Of a DNA stretch of 64,000 nt, positions 25,481-34,308 are shown piece by piece; within the stretch, counting starts at the first letter, position 1; each line of letters begins with the position of its first letter. Both the position numbers and the translations under genes were made by a program. The DNA lies in contig JAJDXK010000009.1 of assembly GCA_022823305.1 (NCBI GenBank), positions 26,633 through 90,632 of the forward strand, in the 5' to 3' direction. Source of the stretch: Alphaproteobacteria bacterium. GTDB lineage: Bacteria; Pseudomonadota; Alphaproteobacteria; UBA828. A model generated the notes under the pieces. That model had not been told where the DNA came from. It saw only the letters and a program-made list of their open reading frames with translations, and made no database searches.

Positions 25481-26398
25481 TTGACCACACACGGGATGGT
25501 CCAGACCGGCTCCACGCGCACCTTCATGTGGTTCTGCATGGGCCCGGTCCTGCTGCTGCTGATCATCGTGGCGGTCGCGCCTGTCACCTTCGCCATCATC
25601 GACAGCCTGCGCGACCTCTCGCTGGCCATGCCGAGCAAGCGCGGCCAGTTCGTGGCGCTCGACAACTACCGCGACCTGCTGGGCACGGACGGGAACTTCT
25701 ACCGCTCGCTGGGGCATACGGCGATCTTCATGATGATCGCCGTGCCCATCGAGCTTGCGCTCGGGCTCCTCATCGCACTCTGGATCAACCGGGAGTTCGC
25801 GGGGCGTCGGCTGGTCCTCACCATCCTCATGATCCCGACCATGATCGCGCCGGTGGTGGTCGGCATGATCTGGCGCTTCTTCCTGATGCCGAGCTTCGGC
25901 GTGATGACGGTCTACCTCAATCGCCTGGGGCTCTTCGAGGAGACCAGCGTCTTCTCCGGGCCGATCACCGCCTTCGGCGCGCTCATCATCATCGACATCT
26001 GGGAATGGACGCCCTTCATCATGCTGATCATGCTGGCGGGGCTCTCCGCGCTGCCCCAGGCCCCCATCGAGGCGGCGACCATCGACGGGGCCTCGCGCTG
26101 GCAGATCTTCCGCCACGTCCAGCTGCCCATGCTGGGGCCGCTCATCGTCGTCGCTGTCATGCTTCGCGCCATCGACGCCAGCAAGGTGTTCGACACCATC
26201 TACGTGCTCACGGGCGGCGGGCCCGGCAACGCGACCGAGGTCATCTCGACCTTCGCCTACCGAACCAACTTCATCCGCTGGGACCTAGGCTACGGGGCCG
26301 CGGTCTGTCTTGTGCTCGCCTTCGCCTCGCTGGTGGTGGCGGCGCTCTTCTTCAAGACGGTGAGCGGGAAGGCCAAGGCCGTGGACGAGACGCCATGA
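25481..26398 (+). CDS. Maltose-type ABC transporter permease (MalF-like)
   Basis: 305 residues with about six membrane segments and the permease EAA loop EAATIDGASRWQIFRHVQLP near residue 200. The start is probably TTG at 25481, with a G-rich GGAGGCGGGGG ahead; an ATG 15 bases downstream has a poor ribosome site. It is the first of two permeases; the second overlaps by four bases. Its ATPase is encoded convergently and the likely binding protein lies 6 kb away at 32835. Confidence 0.9.
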   Translation: MTTHGMVQTGSTRTFMWFCMGPVLLLLIIVAVAPVTFAIIDSLRDLSLAMPSKRGQFVALDNYRDLLGTDGNFYRSLGHTAIFMMIAVPIELALGLLIALWINREFAGRRLVLTILMIPTMIAPVVVGMIWRFFLMPSFGVMTVYLNRLGLFEETSVFSGPITAFGALIIIDIWEWTPFIMLIMLAGLSALPQAPIEAATIDGASRWQIFRHVQLPMLGPLIVVAVMLRAIDASKVFDTIYVLTGGGPGNATEVISTFAYRTNFIRWDLGYGAAVCLVLAFASLVVAALFFKTVSGKAKAVDETP

Positions 26399-27225
26399 AC
26401 CGGCGCAGCCTCATCACGCACAGGCTCGTCGGCTTCGCGGTGCCTCTGCTGCTGCTGCTGGCAGTGGCGCTGATCCCCTACATCTGGATCCTGCTCGCCA
26501 GCTTCAAGACGCGCGGCGAGCTGATCTCGCCAGAGCCGAAGTGGGTCTTCGATCCCACGACGATCAACTACACCGAAATCATTTACAGGGGGTTCGACGG
26601 CTACCTGCTGAACTCCGTGATCATCGGCTTCTCGAGCACGGCGCTCACCGTCTTCGTAGGCACCCTCGCGGCCTACGGCTTCTCACGCTTCAAGATTCCG
26701 GCCGGCAACCACCTCTTCTTCTACATCCTGGCGACCCGGCTCGGCCCGCCGGTGGCCTACGCGCTGCCGATGTACCTGATCTTCCGGGAGCTCGGCCTCG
26801 TCAACACCTATGCCGGCGTGATCCTCGCGCACACCACCTTCAATCTTGTCCTGGTGGTCTGGATGATGCGCTCGTTTTTCGACGACGTGCCGCGCGAGGT
26901 CGAGGAGGCGGCCTATCTCGACGGCTGCGGGCACTTCCGGGTGCTGTGGACGATCACCATACCGATGACCTACCCGGGCCTCGCCGCGGTCTCGATCTTC
27001 GTCCTGATCTTCTCCTGGAACGAGCTGCTCTTCGCCCTGATCCTCACGGGCGGCGACACGCGCCCGCTGACCGTCATGATCCCCTCGCTGGTCCTCCACA
27101 CGGGGACGCAGTGGGGCCAGGTCGCCTCGGCCTCGATCATCCAGAGCATCCCCGTGCTCGTCTTCATCTTCTTCATCCAGAAGAAGCTGGTTCAGGGCCT
27201 CACCTTCGGCGCCGTCAAGGGTTAG
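26395..27225 (+). CDS. Maltose-type ABC transporter permease (MalG-like)
   Basis: 276 residues, six predicted membrane segments, EAA loop EEAAYLDGCGHFRVLWTITIP. It starts within the stop codon of the preceding permease (ATGA), showing translational coupling. Its stop codon overlaps the stop codon of the convergent ATPase gene (TTAG), leaving no terminator space between them. Confidence 0.92.
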   Translation: MNRRSLITHRLVGFAVPLLLLLAVALIPYIWILLASFKTRGELISPEPKWVFDPTTINYTEIIYRGFDGYLLNSVIIGFSSTALTVFVGTLAAYGFSRFKIPAGNHLFFYILATRLGPPVAYALPMYLIFRELGLVNTYAGVILAHTTFNLVLVVWMMRSFFDDVPREVEEAAYLDGCGHFRVLWTITIPMTYPGLAAVSIFVLIFSWNELLFALILTGGDTRPLTVMIPSLVLHTGTQWGQVASASIIQSIPVLVFIFFIQKKLVQGLTFGAVKG

Positions 27226-28301
27226 GCGCGGAGGCGCATTCCCGAGTCGGTGTCGAAGGCCATGATGTTGGCCGGCTCGGTCCAGAGGCTGATGTCGCTG
27301 CCGTGGTCGACGCCGTCGTTGCGGGGGAGCCGTGCGACGAGCGTGGGCCCTGCCGTCGACACCTCGAGGATGGTCTCCGCGCCGAGATGCTCCACCGCCT
27401 CGATGCGCCCGGCGAGCTCGACGGCGCTCGCGCTCGGCTGCAGGTCCAGGAACTCGGGCCGGATGCCGAGGGTGACGGCGTCCGTGCCGCCTGCCGGATG
27501 CGCGGCCGGGAGGGAGAGGTCGAGCCCGTCTGTGCGGAACGCGATGGCGCCGTCGCGCGCACCGGCCGCACCTTCGACGAGGTTCATGGCGGGGCTACCG
27601 ATGAAGCCCGCGACGAAGGCATCGTCGGGGTCGTCGTAGACCTCCAGCGGCGTGCCGACCTGGCGAATCTCGCCCTCGTGCATCACCACGATGCGGTCGC
27701 CCATGGTCATCGCCTCGATCTGGTCGTGGGTCACGTAGATCATGGTGGTGTCGAGGCGATGGTGCAGCTTGATGAGCTCGCCGCGCATGGCGACGCGGAG
27801 CTTGGCGTCGAGGTTCGACAGCGGCTCGTCGAAGAGGAACACGGCGGGGTCGCGCACGATCGCGCGGCCGAGCGCGACGCGCTGCTGCTGCCCGCCCGAG
27901 AGCGTCTTGGGCTTGCGCGGAAGCTCCTCGGTGAGCCCGAGGGTGGCCGCCACCTCGCGTACGCGGGCGTCGATCTCCTCGCGCGGGAGCTTCCTGATCT
28001 TGAGCGCGAAGCCCATGTTCTCCGCCACCGTCATGTGCGGGTAGAGCGCGTAGGACTGGAACACCATGGCCACGTTGCGGTCCTTGGCGTGGACCTGGGC
28101 CACGTCGGTGTCGCCGATGAAGATGCTGCCCGATGTCACCGTCTCCAGGCCCGCGATCATGCGGAGACACGTGGTCTTGCCGGAGCCGGAGGGGCCGACC
28201 AGGACGACGAACTCGCCGGAGCGGATGGCCAGGTCGACCGCATCCACCGCCACCACCGCGCCGAAGCGCTTGGTCAGGCCCTCGAGGCGCACGTCGGTCA
28301 T
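27222..28301 (-). CDS. Maltose/UgpC-type ABC transporter ATP-binding protein
   Basis: 359 residues. Walker A is GPSGSGKTT, the Q-loop is in MVFQSYALYPHM, the signature is LSGGQQQRVALGRA and Walker B is VFLFDEPLSNLDA. A C-terminal TOBE-like regulatory domain spans about 240-350. The ATG at 28301 shares its first base with the stop codon of an upstream 52-residue membrane protein gene (TGATG), so it is translationally coupled to it. It is the natural partner of the two convergent permeases. Confidence 0.93.
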   Translation of the reverse strand: MTDVRLEGLTKRFGAVVAVDAVDLAIRSGEFVVLVGPSGSGKTTCLRMIAGLETVTSGSIFIGDTDVAQVHAKDRNVAMVFQSYALYPHMTVAENMGFALKIRKLPREEIDARVREVAATLGLTEELPRKPKTLSGGQQQRVALGRAIVRDPAVFLFDEPLSNLDAKLRVAMRGELIKLHHRLDTTMIYVTHDQIEAMTMGDRIVVMHEGEIRQVGTPLEVYDDPDDAFVAGFIGSPAMNLVEGAAGARDGAIAFRTDGLDLSLPAAHPAGGTDAVTLGIRPEFLDLQPSASAVELAGRIEAVEHLGAETILEVSTAGPTLVARLPRNDGVDHGSDISLWTEPANIMAFDTDSGMRLRA

Positions 28302-28459
28302 CAGATCACACCCAGGTAGACGAACTCGGCCGCGATGAAGAGGGCGACGCCCCAGAAGCGCACCTCGCCCGGCGTCAGCCACCGCTTGCGCGTGTTCCAC
28401 ACCCCGATCAGGAGAATGAACGGCACGCACACCGCGGCGACGAGGAAGTGCTCCAGCAT
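28301..28459 (-). CDS. 52-residue two-span membrane protein in the ABC transporter operon
   Basis: ATG at 28459 opens a 52-codon frame ending TGA at 28303-28301. The protein is MLEHFLVAAVCVPFILLIGV, a polar turn with NTRKRW and PGEVRF, then a second hydrophobic stretch (WGVALFIAAEFVYLGVI): two helices with a positive loop, so probably cytoplasmic in the middle. A ribosome site (GGGAG) lies 7 bases before the ATG, overlapping the end of the preceding gene, and the stop overlaps the ATPase start. Such tight coupling on both sides supports a real gene. I do not recognise the family; it may be an accessory transporter subunit. Confidence 0.75.
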   Translation of the reverse strand: MLEHFLVAAVCVPFILLIGVWNTRKRWLTPGEVRFWGVALFIAAEFVYLGVI

Positions 28460-28462
28460 TGC

Positions 28463-28726
28463 CTACTCCCGCGCCGCACGCCCGGCCGGGCGAAGGCGGA
28501 TCACGAAGGGCAGGCTCGCCAGCAGGGGAAAGACGAAAAGGCCGACGGGCACCACCACGAAGTACGACACCTCCGCCTCGATCATCGCGCCGCAGCCGAC
28601 GGCGAGCAGCAGGCTGTAGAGGATCGCCCACAGGGAGGCGCGGAGGTTGGTTCGGTCGATCAAGCCGGAGGCCCCGGAAGCCACGGTCGTCGCATTCAAT
28701 CGGCAGGCGCAAAACCCGTCAAGCAC
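28463..28726 (-). CDS. Small hydrophobic membrane protein, first gene of the ATPase operon
   Basis: Up to 87 residues with two hydrophobic segments (around LRASLWAILYSLLLAVGCGAM and YFVVVPVGLFVFPLLASLPF) and a basic C-terminal tail RLRPAGRAARE. The start is uncertain: GTG at 28726, GTG at 28684 or TTG at 28663. All begin before the first membrane span. It ends 3 bases before the next small membrane gene. No family is recognised. Its only apparent link is to the transporter ATPase two genes downstream. Confidence 0.6.
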   Translation of the reverse strand: MLDGFCACRLNATTVASGASGLIDRTNLRASLWAILYSLLLAVGCGAMIEAEVSYFVVVPVGLFVFPLLASLPFVIRLRPAGRAARE

Positions 28727-28868
28727 GCCGGTGCGGCGGGGAAGGGGTCGGATCTGCCACCACCCGGGCCGCGCCGCGTCGTTCGTCTGGCGTGGTCGTT
28801 CGTGCTAGGTTTTTCAACGGAACCTCGGCCGCACGCGCCGCCGGTTTCCCGGCAGGGGGGAGGGGCCC

Positions 28869-30218
28869 ATGGAGGGAATGGAGCGCTACCTCAAGCTCGA
28901 CGAGGGCCTCGTCAGCCGCCGCATCTTCTTCGACCCGGAGGTCTACCGGCTGGAGCTCGAGCGCATCTTCGCGCGCTGCTGGCTCTTCCTCGGCCACGAG
29001 TCGCACATCCCCGAGTCCGGCGACTACATGACGGCCTACATGGGCGAGGACCCGGTCATCGTCTGCCGCGGCGACGACGGAACAGTGCGCGCCTTCCTCA
29101 ACTCATGCCGCCACCGCGGCATGAAGGTGTGCCGGGCCGACCGCGGCAACGCGCGCCAGTTCACCTGCAGCTTCCACGGCTGGACCTACGCCAATGACGG
29201 CCGGCTCAAGGGCGTGCCGCTGGAGCACGATGCCTACGGCGACCGCCTCGACCGCGACCGCTGGGGCCTGCTCGAGGTGCCCAAGCTCGCGCTCTACGGC
29301 GGCATGATCTTCGGCAACTGGGACTCGGGCGCAGACAGCCTCGACGACTTCCTGGGCGAGCTGCGCTGGTACCTGGACGTGATGATCGAGCGCCAGGTAG
29401 GCGGGCTCGAGTTCGTTCCCGGGTGCCAGCGCTATTCGCTGGACGCCAACTGGAAGATCGCGAGCGAGAACTTCACCGGCGACACCTACCATCTGCCCTA
29501 TTCGCACGGGTCGATGTACAAGCTCGACATCCCGCAGATCAATCCGGCCAACCCGAGCTTCCGAGGCAGCGAGGACGCGTACTTCAACATCGGCCTCGAC
29601 AACGGCCACGGCATGACCGGCGTGGTCTTCGGCGGCGAGCGCTACGACGTGGACCGCGCACTCGCGAAGAGCTACGGCCCCGAGGTGGTGGAGTACGTGG
29701 AGGAGTGCCAGCAGCGCCTGCTCAAGGCGTTGCCCCGGCACCAGGCCGGGGTCTACGCGCTCTCCTTCAGCAACATGTTCCCCAACCTCTCGTTCAACGA
29801 CTTCAGCGCTCTCAGGCCGATCGGCTTCTACCTGTGGGTGCCCAAGGGACCGCAGCGGCTGGAGGCCTGGAACTGGTGCGCGCTCGACCGCGATGCGCCC
29901 AAGGTCATCAAGGAGCAGGCGCGCGTCGACTTCACGCGCATCCAGGCGGTCAGCGGCATCGCCGCGCAGGACGACACCGAGAACTTCGAGCAGGTGACCG
30001 AGGCCACACGCGGCGTGGTGGGCCAGCGGCTGGACTTCAACTACCAGATGAACGTCGGCCAGCCCCTGCTTCAGGGGCCGGAGGGCTGTCCCGGGCGCTT
30101 CGCCCCCTACATCTCGGAGACCAACCAGCTCAACTTCTACCAGCACTGGGCGGCGCTGCTCGATGCGCCCTGGTCGGGTCGGACGCATGGTCGACGCCGC
30201 GCTGCAGCACCGCGTTGA
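28869..30218 (+). CDS. Rieske non-haem iron ring-hydroxylating oxygenase, alpha subunit
   Basis: 449 residues. The Rieske 2Fe-2S ligands are Cys80/His82 (SCRHRGM) and Cys100/His103 (TCSFHGW). The mononuclear-iron region is NFTGDTYHLPYSH with bridging Asp205 and ligands His208 and His213. A strong purine-rich ribosome site (GGGGGGAGGGG) precedes the ATG at 28869. The last eleven codons overlap the beta-subunit gene. Alpha-beta oxygenases of this layout usually hydroxylate aromatic rings or acids, though related Rieske enzymes N-demethylate betaines. No ferredoxin or reductase gene is adjacent. A TMADH-like gene follows, reminiscent of stachydrine-type two-step demethylation, but that is inference. 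Confidence 0.93.
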   Translation: MEGMERYLKLDEGLVSRRIFFDPEVYRLELERIFARCWLFLGHESHIPESGDYMTAYMGEDPVIVCRGDDGTVRAFLNSCRHRGMKVCRADRGNARQFTCSFHGWTYANDGRLKGVPLEHDAYGDRLDRDRWGLLEVPKLALYGGMIFGNWDSGADSLDDFLGELRWYLDVMIERQVGGLEFVPGCQRYSLDANWKIASENFTGDTYHLPYSHGSMYKLDIPQINPANPSFRGSEDAYFNIGLDNGHGMTGVVFGGERYDVDRALAKSYGPEVVEYVEECQQRLLKALPRHQAGVYALSFSNMFPNLSFNDFSALRPIGFYLWVPKGPQRLEAWNWCALDRDAPKVIKEQARVDFTRIQAVSGIAAQDDTENFEQVTEATRGVVGQRLDFNYQMNVGQPLLQGPEGCPGRFAPYISETNQLNFYQHWAALLDAPWSGRTHGRRRAAAPR

Positions 30219-30684
30219 GCAGTTTCTCTACCGCGAGGTGCGCCTGCTGAGCGAGCTGCGCTTCGAGGAGTGGCTCGACCTCTTCACCGACGATGCCCGC
30301 TACTGGATGCCGGCGCGCGAGACGGTCGGCGACCGGCCCGACGCCGTGGCCGCCGACGGCGAGATGGCCTTCTTCGACGACGACAAGCCCTTCCTCGCCG
30401 CGCGCATCGAGCGGCTGCGCTCCTCGCTGGCCCATGCCGAGCAGCCGCCCTCGCGCATGCGCTATTTCGTCTCCAACGTGGAGGTCGAGGAAGCCGGCGG
30501 CGAGGAGCTCGACGTGCGCTGCAACCTGCTGGTCCACCAGTCGCGCCTGGAGCGGACGGAGGTGCTCTACGTCGGGCGCCGCGAGGACCGGCTGCGCCCC
30601 GAGGGCGAGTCCTGGCGCATCGCGCTGCGCAAGGTGATCCTCGACCAGACCCTGATCCCCCGGACCATGTCCACGTTCTTTTGA
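30187..30684 (+). CDS. Ring-hydroxylating oxygenase beta subunit
   Basis: 165 residues with the NTF2-like fold of oxygenase small subunits: the N-terminal helix region (VEQFLYREVRLLSELRFEEW), YWMPAR near residue 40, RMRYFVSNVEV, and the C-terminal WRIALRKVILDQTLIP. The ATG at 30187 lies inside the end of the alpha gene (32-base overlap), so the two subunits are translated together in an alpha-beta complex. It has a structural role with no own catalytic metal. Confidence 0.92.
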   Translation: MVDAALQHRVEQFLYREVRLLSELRFEEWLDLFTDDARYWMPARETVGDRPDAVAADGEMAFFDDDKPFLAARIERLRSSLAHAEQPPSRMRYFVSNVEVEEAGGEELDVRCNLLVHQSRLERTEVLYVGRREDRLRPEGESWRIALRKVILDQTLIPRTMSTFF

Positions 30685-30725
30685 GCCCCGGCCCGCGCCG
30701 CCGCGGCGCCCCAGTGGAGGGACCC

Positions 30726-32792
30726 ATGACCCGCGACCCCCGTTTCGACGTCCTCTTCGAGCCCGTGCAGATCGGCCCCGTGACGGCGCGCAACCGCTTC
30801 TTCCAGGTGCCGCACTGCTGCGGCATGGGTCACCTGATGCCGCAGTCCGATGCCGCCATGCGCAGCATGAAGGCCGAGGGCGGATGGGCCGTCGTGTGTA
30901 CGGAGCAGTGTTCGTTCAGTCCTCTCGGCGAGGCCGCGCCCTATCCCGAAACCAAGCTGTGGGACCAGGACGACGTCATCCGCATGCGGCACTGGACCGA
31001 TACGGTCAAGGCGCACGGCGCGCTGGCCGGCACCGAGCTCATCAACAACGGCTCCGCGCTCTCCAACCTCTACAGCCGGGAGATCCCGCTCGGGCCGTCG
31101 GCCTCGCCCGCGACCTACACCTACGACCCGGTTCAGGCGCGCGCCATGGATCTCGACGACATCCGCGAGTTCCGCCGCTCGCATCGCGACGCCGTCCTGC
31201 GGGCCGTGGATGCGGGCTTCGACCTGATCTATGTCTATTGCGCCCACGACATCGCCCTGCCGATGGATTTTCTCTCACCGCGCCGCAACCGCCGGACGGA
31301 CGCCTACGGCGGCAGCTTCGAGAACCGGGTGCGGCTCCTGCGCGAGGTGCTGGAGGACACGGTGGAGACCGTGAACGGCAGCGTGGCGGTGGGCCTCAGG
31401 TTCGCGACCGACGAGCTGCTCGGCTCTGACGGCATCACCTGGGAGGACGAGGGCTGCAAGGTCATTGAGCTGCTGGCCGACCTGCCCGATCTCTGGGACG
31501 TCAACGTGAGCGACTGGATCCACGATTCCGCGAGCTCGCGCTTCACCTCGGAGGGCCATCAGGAGCCCTACATCGCCTTCGTCAAGGGCATGGTGAAGAA
31601 GCCGGTCGTCTGCGTGGGCCGCTATACCTCGCCGGAGACCATGCTCTCGCTGATCACGCGGGGGGTCGCCGACTTCGTCGGCTGTGCCCGGCCCTCCATC
31701 GCCGACCCCTTCATCCCCCGCAAGATCGAGGAGGGGCGTCTCGACGACATCCGCGAATGCATCGGCTGCAATATCTGCGTGACCGGGCAGCACCTGAAGA
31801 CGCCGATGCGCTGCACCCAGAACCCCACTGTCGGCGAGGAGTGGCGCCGCGGCTGGCATCCCGAGGAGATCGATCCCAGGGGCTCCGACTCCTCGGTGCT
31901 GGTGGTGGGAGCCGGGCCGGCCGGCCTGGAATGCGCGCTCGCGCTCGGGCGGCGCGGCTACCGCGTCGGGCTCGCCGAGGCCACGCGCGAGCTCGGCGGG
32001 CGGGTGAGCGACGAGTGCACGCTGCCGGGGCTTTCAGAGTGGGCGCGTGTGCGCGACTATCGCACTTACCAGATCGAGAAGCTGCACGAGGTGGTTGAGG
32101 TCTTTCGCGAGAGCGAGATGACGGCCGAGACGGTGCTCGAAGCCGGCTACCGGCACGTGGCCATCGCCACGGGCTCGCGCTGGCGCAAGGACGGTATCGG
32201 CCGCTGGCACACCGCGGCGCCGGTCCCGGGTAGCGATGCCCCGCACGTGCTCACGCCCAACGACATCTTCGCCGGCACCGTGCCGGCCTCGCCGGTGGTG
32301 GTGTTCGACGACGATCACTTCTACATGGGCGCCTCGCTCGTGGAGAAGCTCGCGGGAGACGGACTCGAAGTCATCCTCGTGACGCCCGCGGCGGTGGCCG
32401 CCGCCTGGGCCGAGGAGGCCCTGGAGCAGCACGGCATTCAGTCGAACCTCGTCAAAATCGGCGTGCGGATCGTCACCGGCCACAACCTGACACGGATCGA
32501 CGCAGGCGGGGTGCAGGTGGCGGGCGTCTACGGCGAGGGCGAGAGGTCCATCGAGTGCGCTTCCGTCGTGATGGTGACCTCGCGGCTGCCCAACGACGCG
32601 CTCTACTACGCGCTCAAGGACGCGCCCGATCGCCTCGCCGACGCCGGCATCCAGTCGGTGAGCCGGATCGGCGATGCCGTCGGTCCCGGTCTGATCGCAG
32701 CTGCGGTGTGGAGCGGGCACCGCTTCGCCCGCGAGCTGGATGCGCCGCCGCCGGGCGACGTTCCCTTCAAGCGCGAGTTGGTGTTCGTGTGA
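30726..32792 (+). CDS. Trimethylamine/dimethylamine dehydrogenase-like flavoprotein (copy 3)
   Basis: 688 residues, same architecture as copies 1 and 2: FMN barrel, 4Fe-4S cysteines 345, 348, 351 and 363, then ADP/NAD half with GAGPAGLECA. The flavin-linking Cys31 (VPHC) is kept. By hand alignment the pocket has Gln61 (as in dimethylamine dehydrogenase), a Trp in SDWIHD, and Gln355 at the position of TMADH Trp355; the Tyr/His/Asp catalytic set is kept. It is closer to copy 1 than to copy 2. It follows the Rieske subunits by 41 bases with GGAGGG before its ATG, so it probably works on a product or analogue of the oxygenase substrate. Confidence 0.88.
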   Translation: MTRDPRFDVLFEPVQIGPVTARNRFFQVPHCCGMGHLMPQSDAAMRSMKAEGGWAVVCTEQCSFSPLGEAAPYPETKLWDQDDVIRMRHWTDTVKAHGALAGTELINNGSALSNLYSREIPLGPSASPATYTYDPVQARAMDLDDIREFRRSHRDAVLRAVDAGFDLIYVYCAHDIALPMDFLSPRRNRRTDAYGGSFENRVRLLREVLEDTVETVNGSVAVGLRFATDELLGSDGITWEDEGCKVIELLADLPDLWDVNVSDWIHDSASSRFTSEGHQEPYIAFVKGMVKKPVVCVGRYTSPETMLSLITRGVADFVGCARPSIADPFIPRKIEEGRLDDIRECIGCNICVTGQHLKTPMRCTQNPTVGEEWRRGWHPEEIDPRGSDSSVLVVGAGPAGLECALALGRRGYRVGLAEATRELGGRVSDECTLPGLSEWARVRDYRTYQIEKLHEVVEVFRESEMTAETVLEAGYRHVAIATGSRWRKDGIGRWHTAAPVPGSDAPHVLTPNDIFAGTVPASPVVVFDDDHFYMGASLVEKLAGDGLEVILVTPAAVAAAWAEEALEQHGIQSNLVKIGVRIVTGHNLTRIDAGGVQVAGVYGEGERSIECASVVMVTSRLPNDALYYALKDAPDRLADAGIQSVSRIGDAVGPGLIAAAVWSGHRFARELDAPPPGDVPFKRELVFV

Positions 32793-32834
32793 TACGGTTC
32801 AACTGACTGGATACAGCAAAGGGAGGTCTCACCG

Positions 32835-34229
32835 ATGAACAGGCCAACGAGTCCAAGCCTGAAACCGCTGCTTCTGGCCGCCGCGTTCGTGGTTGGCACG
32901 AGCGGGGCGCTGGCGTCGACGGAGGCGTCGGCGTGGTCGCTGGAAGAAGCCGCCAAGCCCTACGCCGGCACCGAGGTGCGGGGGATCTGCGACGGCTACT
33001 CGCCCTGTCTCGCCTACACCGAGATGGCCAAGAAGTTCGAGGAGCTGACGGGGATCAAGGTGAACCTGGAGGTTGCGGACCTCGAGGCCGTCTGGCGCCA
33101 GGTGCTGGCCGACCAGCTCACCGGCGGGCAGTACTACGACATCTTTCCTGCCGCCAACAACCAGACGGTGGCCTTCGCCGCACCGGGCTTCACCAGCGAT
33201 CTCAACCAGTTCATGAACGATCCCGCCCTGCGCGATCCCGCGGTCAAGCTGGAGGACCTCGTTCAGGCCCATTTCGAGATCTCGGGCCACTACAACGACG
33301 AGCTCGTCTCGGTGCCCTACCACTACCTGCCGCCCTATGCGGCCTACCGCACGAGCATCGCCAACGACCCCACCGAGCAGGCCAACTTCGAGGCGGCCTA
33401 CGGCTATGCCATGCCGCTCCCGCCGACGACCTGGGAGCAGTTCCGCGACCTCGCCGAGTTCTTCACCCGCGAGAAGGGCGAGACGCTGGCCGGCCAGACG
33501 CTCGAGTCCAACTTCTACGGCACGATCGCGGCGTTCAAGCGCCACCTCACCGTCTTCTACGATTTCGAGCGCATCCTGATCGCGATGGGCGGCGAGTACG
33601 TGGACGCGGATCTGAACGTCGCCATCGACCGCGACGACACCGCCGTCAAGGCGCTGCAGCTCATGCTCGACCTGCGCGCGTTCGCCCCGCCCGGCCATAC
33701 CGAGGCGACGTGGGACACGGAATATTCCGAGATGTGCAGCGGCAACGTGTTCATGATCTTCACCTGGGGCGACACGACGCCCTATCTCGAGATCCCCGGC
33801 GACTGCCCGGCCTCTGCCGGCGACATGACCTACTTCCCCCATCCGGGGAACCACGTGACGGCGGCCTACGGGCAGTCGTGGATGATCCCCAAGAGCGCGC
33901 AGAACAAGGAGGCCGCCTGGCTCTTCGTCCAGTGGCTGCTGACCAGGGAGGTCCAGACCGAGTGCCTGCCCCTCGGCTGCCTCGCCGTCCGCAGCGACGT
34001 GCTGGGGGACCCGCAGTGGAAGGACGAGTCCTGGGAGAACCGCCAGCGCGAGGCCATCCACATCTGGCTGGACGAGAACGGCCTGCTCTACGAGCTGCCC
34101 AACACGCCCAACTGGTTCGTGTGGCAGGACATCATCATCGAGGAGCTGAGCGCCGCCGGCGCCGACCAGAAGGATGCGGCGAGCGCCATCGCCGACATCG
34201 CGTCCCGCATGCGCGAAGCGGTCGAGTAG
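32835..34229 (+). CDS. ABC transporter substrate-binding protein, family 1
   Basis: 464 residues with a signal peptide (MNRPTSPSLK then a hydrophobic run ending near ASA, about residue 33). The mature protein has the usual features of sugar/polyol-type binding proteins: AYTEMAKKFEELTGIKVNLE near residue 65, the YDIFPAANN segment, and a C-terminal AAWLFVQWLLT region. GGGAGG precedes the ATG. It is 42 bases after copy 3 of the TMADH-like gene and is followed by a strong terminator. It is the best candidate partner for the MalF/MalG-like permeases at 25481-27225. The ligand need not be a sugar given the catabolic context. Confidence 0.88.
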   Translation: MNRPTSPSLKPLLLAAAFVVGTSGALASTEASAWSLEEAAKPYAGTEVRGICDGYSPCLAYTEMAKKFEELTGIKVNLEVADLEAVWRQVLADQLTGGQYYDIFPAANNQTVAFAAPGFTSDLNQFMNDPALRDPAVKLEDLVQAHFEISGHYNDELVSVPYHYLPPYAAYRTSIANDPTEQANFEAAYGYAMPLPPTTWEQFRDLAEFFTREKGETLAGQTLESNFYGTIAAFKRHLTVFYDFERILIAMGGEYVDADLNVAIDRDDTAVKALQLMLDLRAFAPPGHTEATWDTEYSEMCSGNVFMIFTWGDTTPYLEIPGDCPASAGDMTYFPHPGNHVTAAYGQSWMIPKSAQNKEAAWLFVQWLLTREVQTECLPLGCLAVRSDVLGDPQWKDESWENRQREAIHIWLDENGLLYELPNTPNWFVWQDIIIEELSAAGADQKDAASAIADIASRMREAVE

Positions 34230-34249
34230 CACTCAGCCGCCGCAAGGCA

Positions 34250-34283
34250 ACGGTCCCGCCTACCCGGCGGGGCCGTTTTCTTT
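34250..34283 (+). terminator. Rho-independent terminator of the Rieske-to-binding-protein unit
   Basis: An 11-bp stem (34250-34260 with 34266-34276, including one G-T pair) has a 5-base loop and runs into TTTTCTTT. It starts 20 bases after the binding-protein stop codon. It is the clearest terminator in the window and acts only on the plus strand. Confidence 0.85.
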
Positions 34284-34308
34284 GGGCCGGCGCGCCGGAA
34301 GAGGCGGG

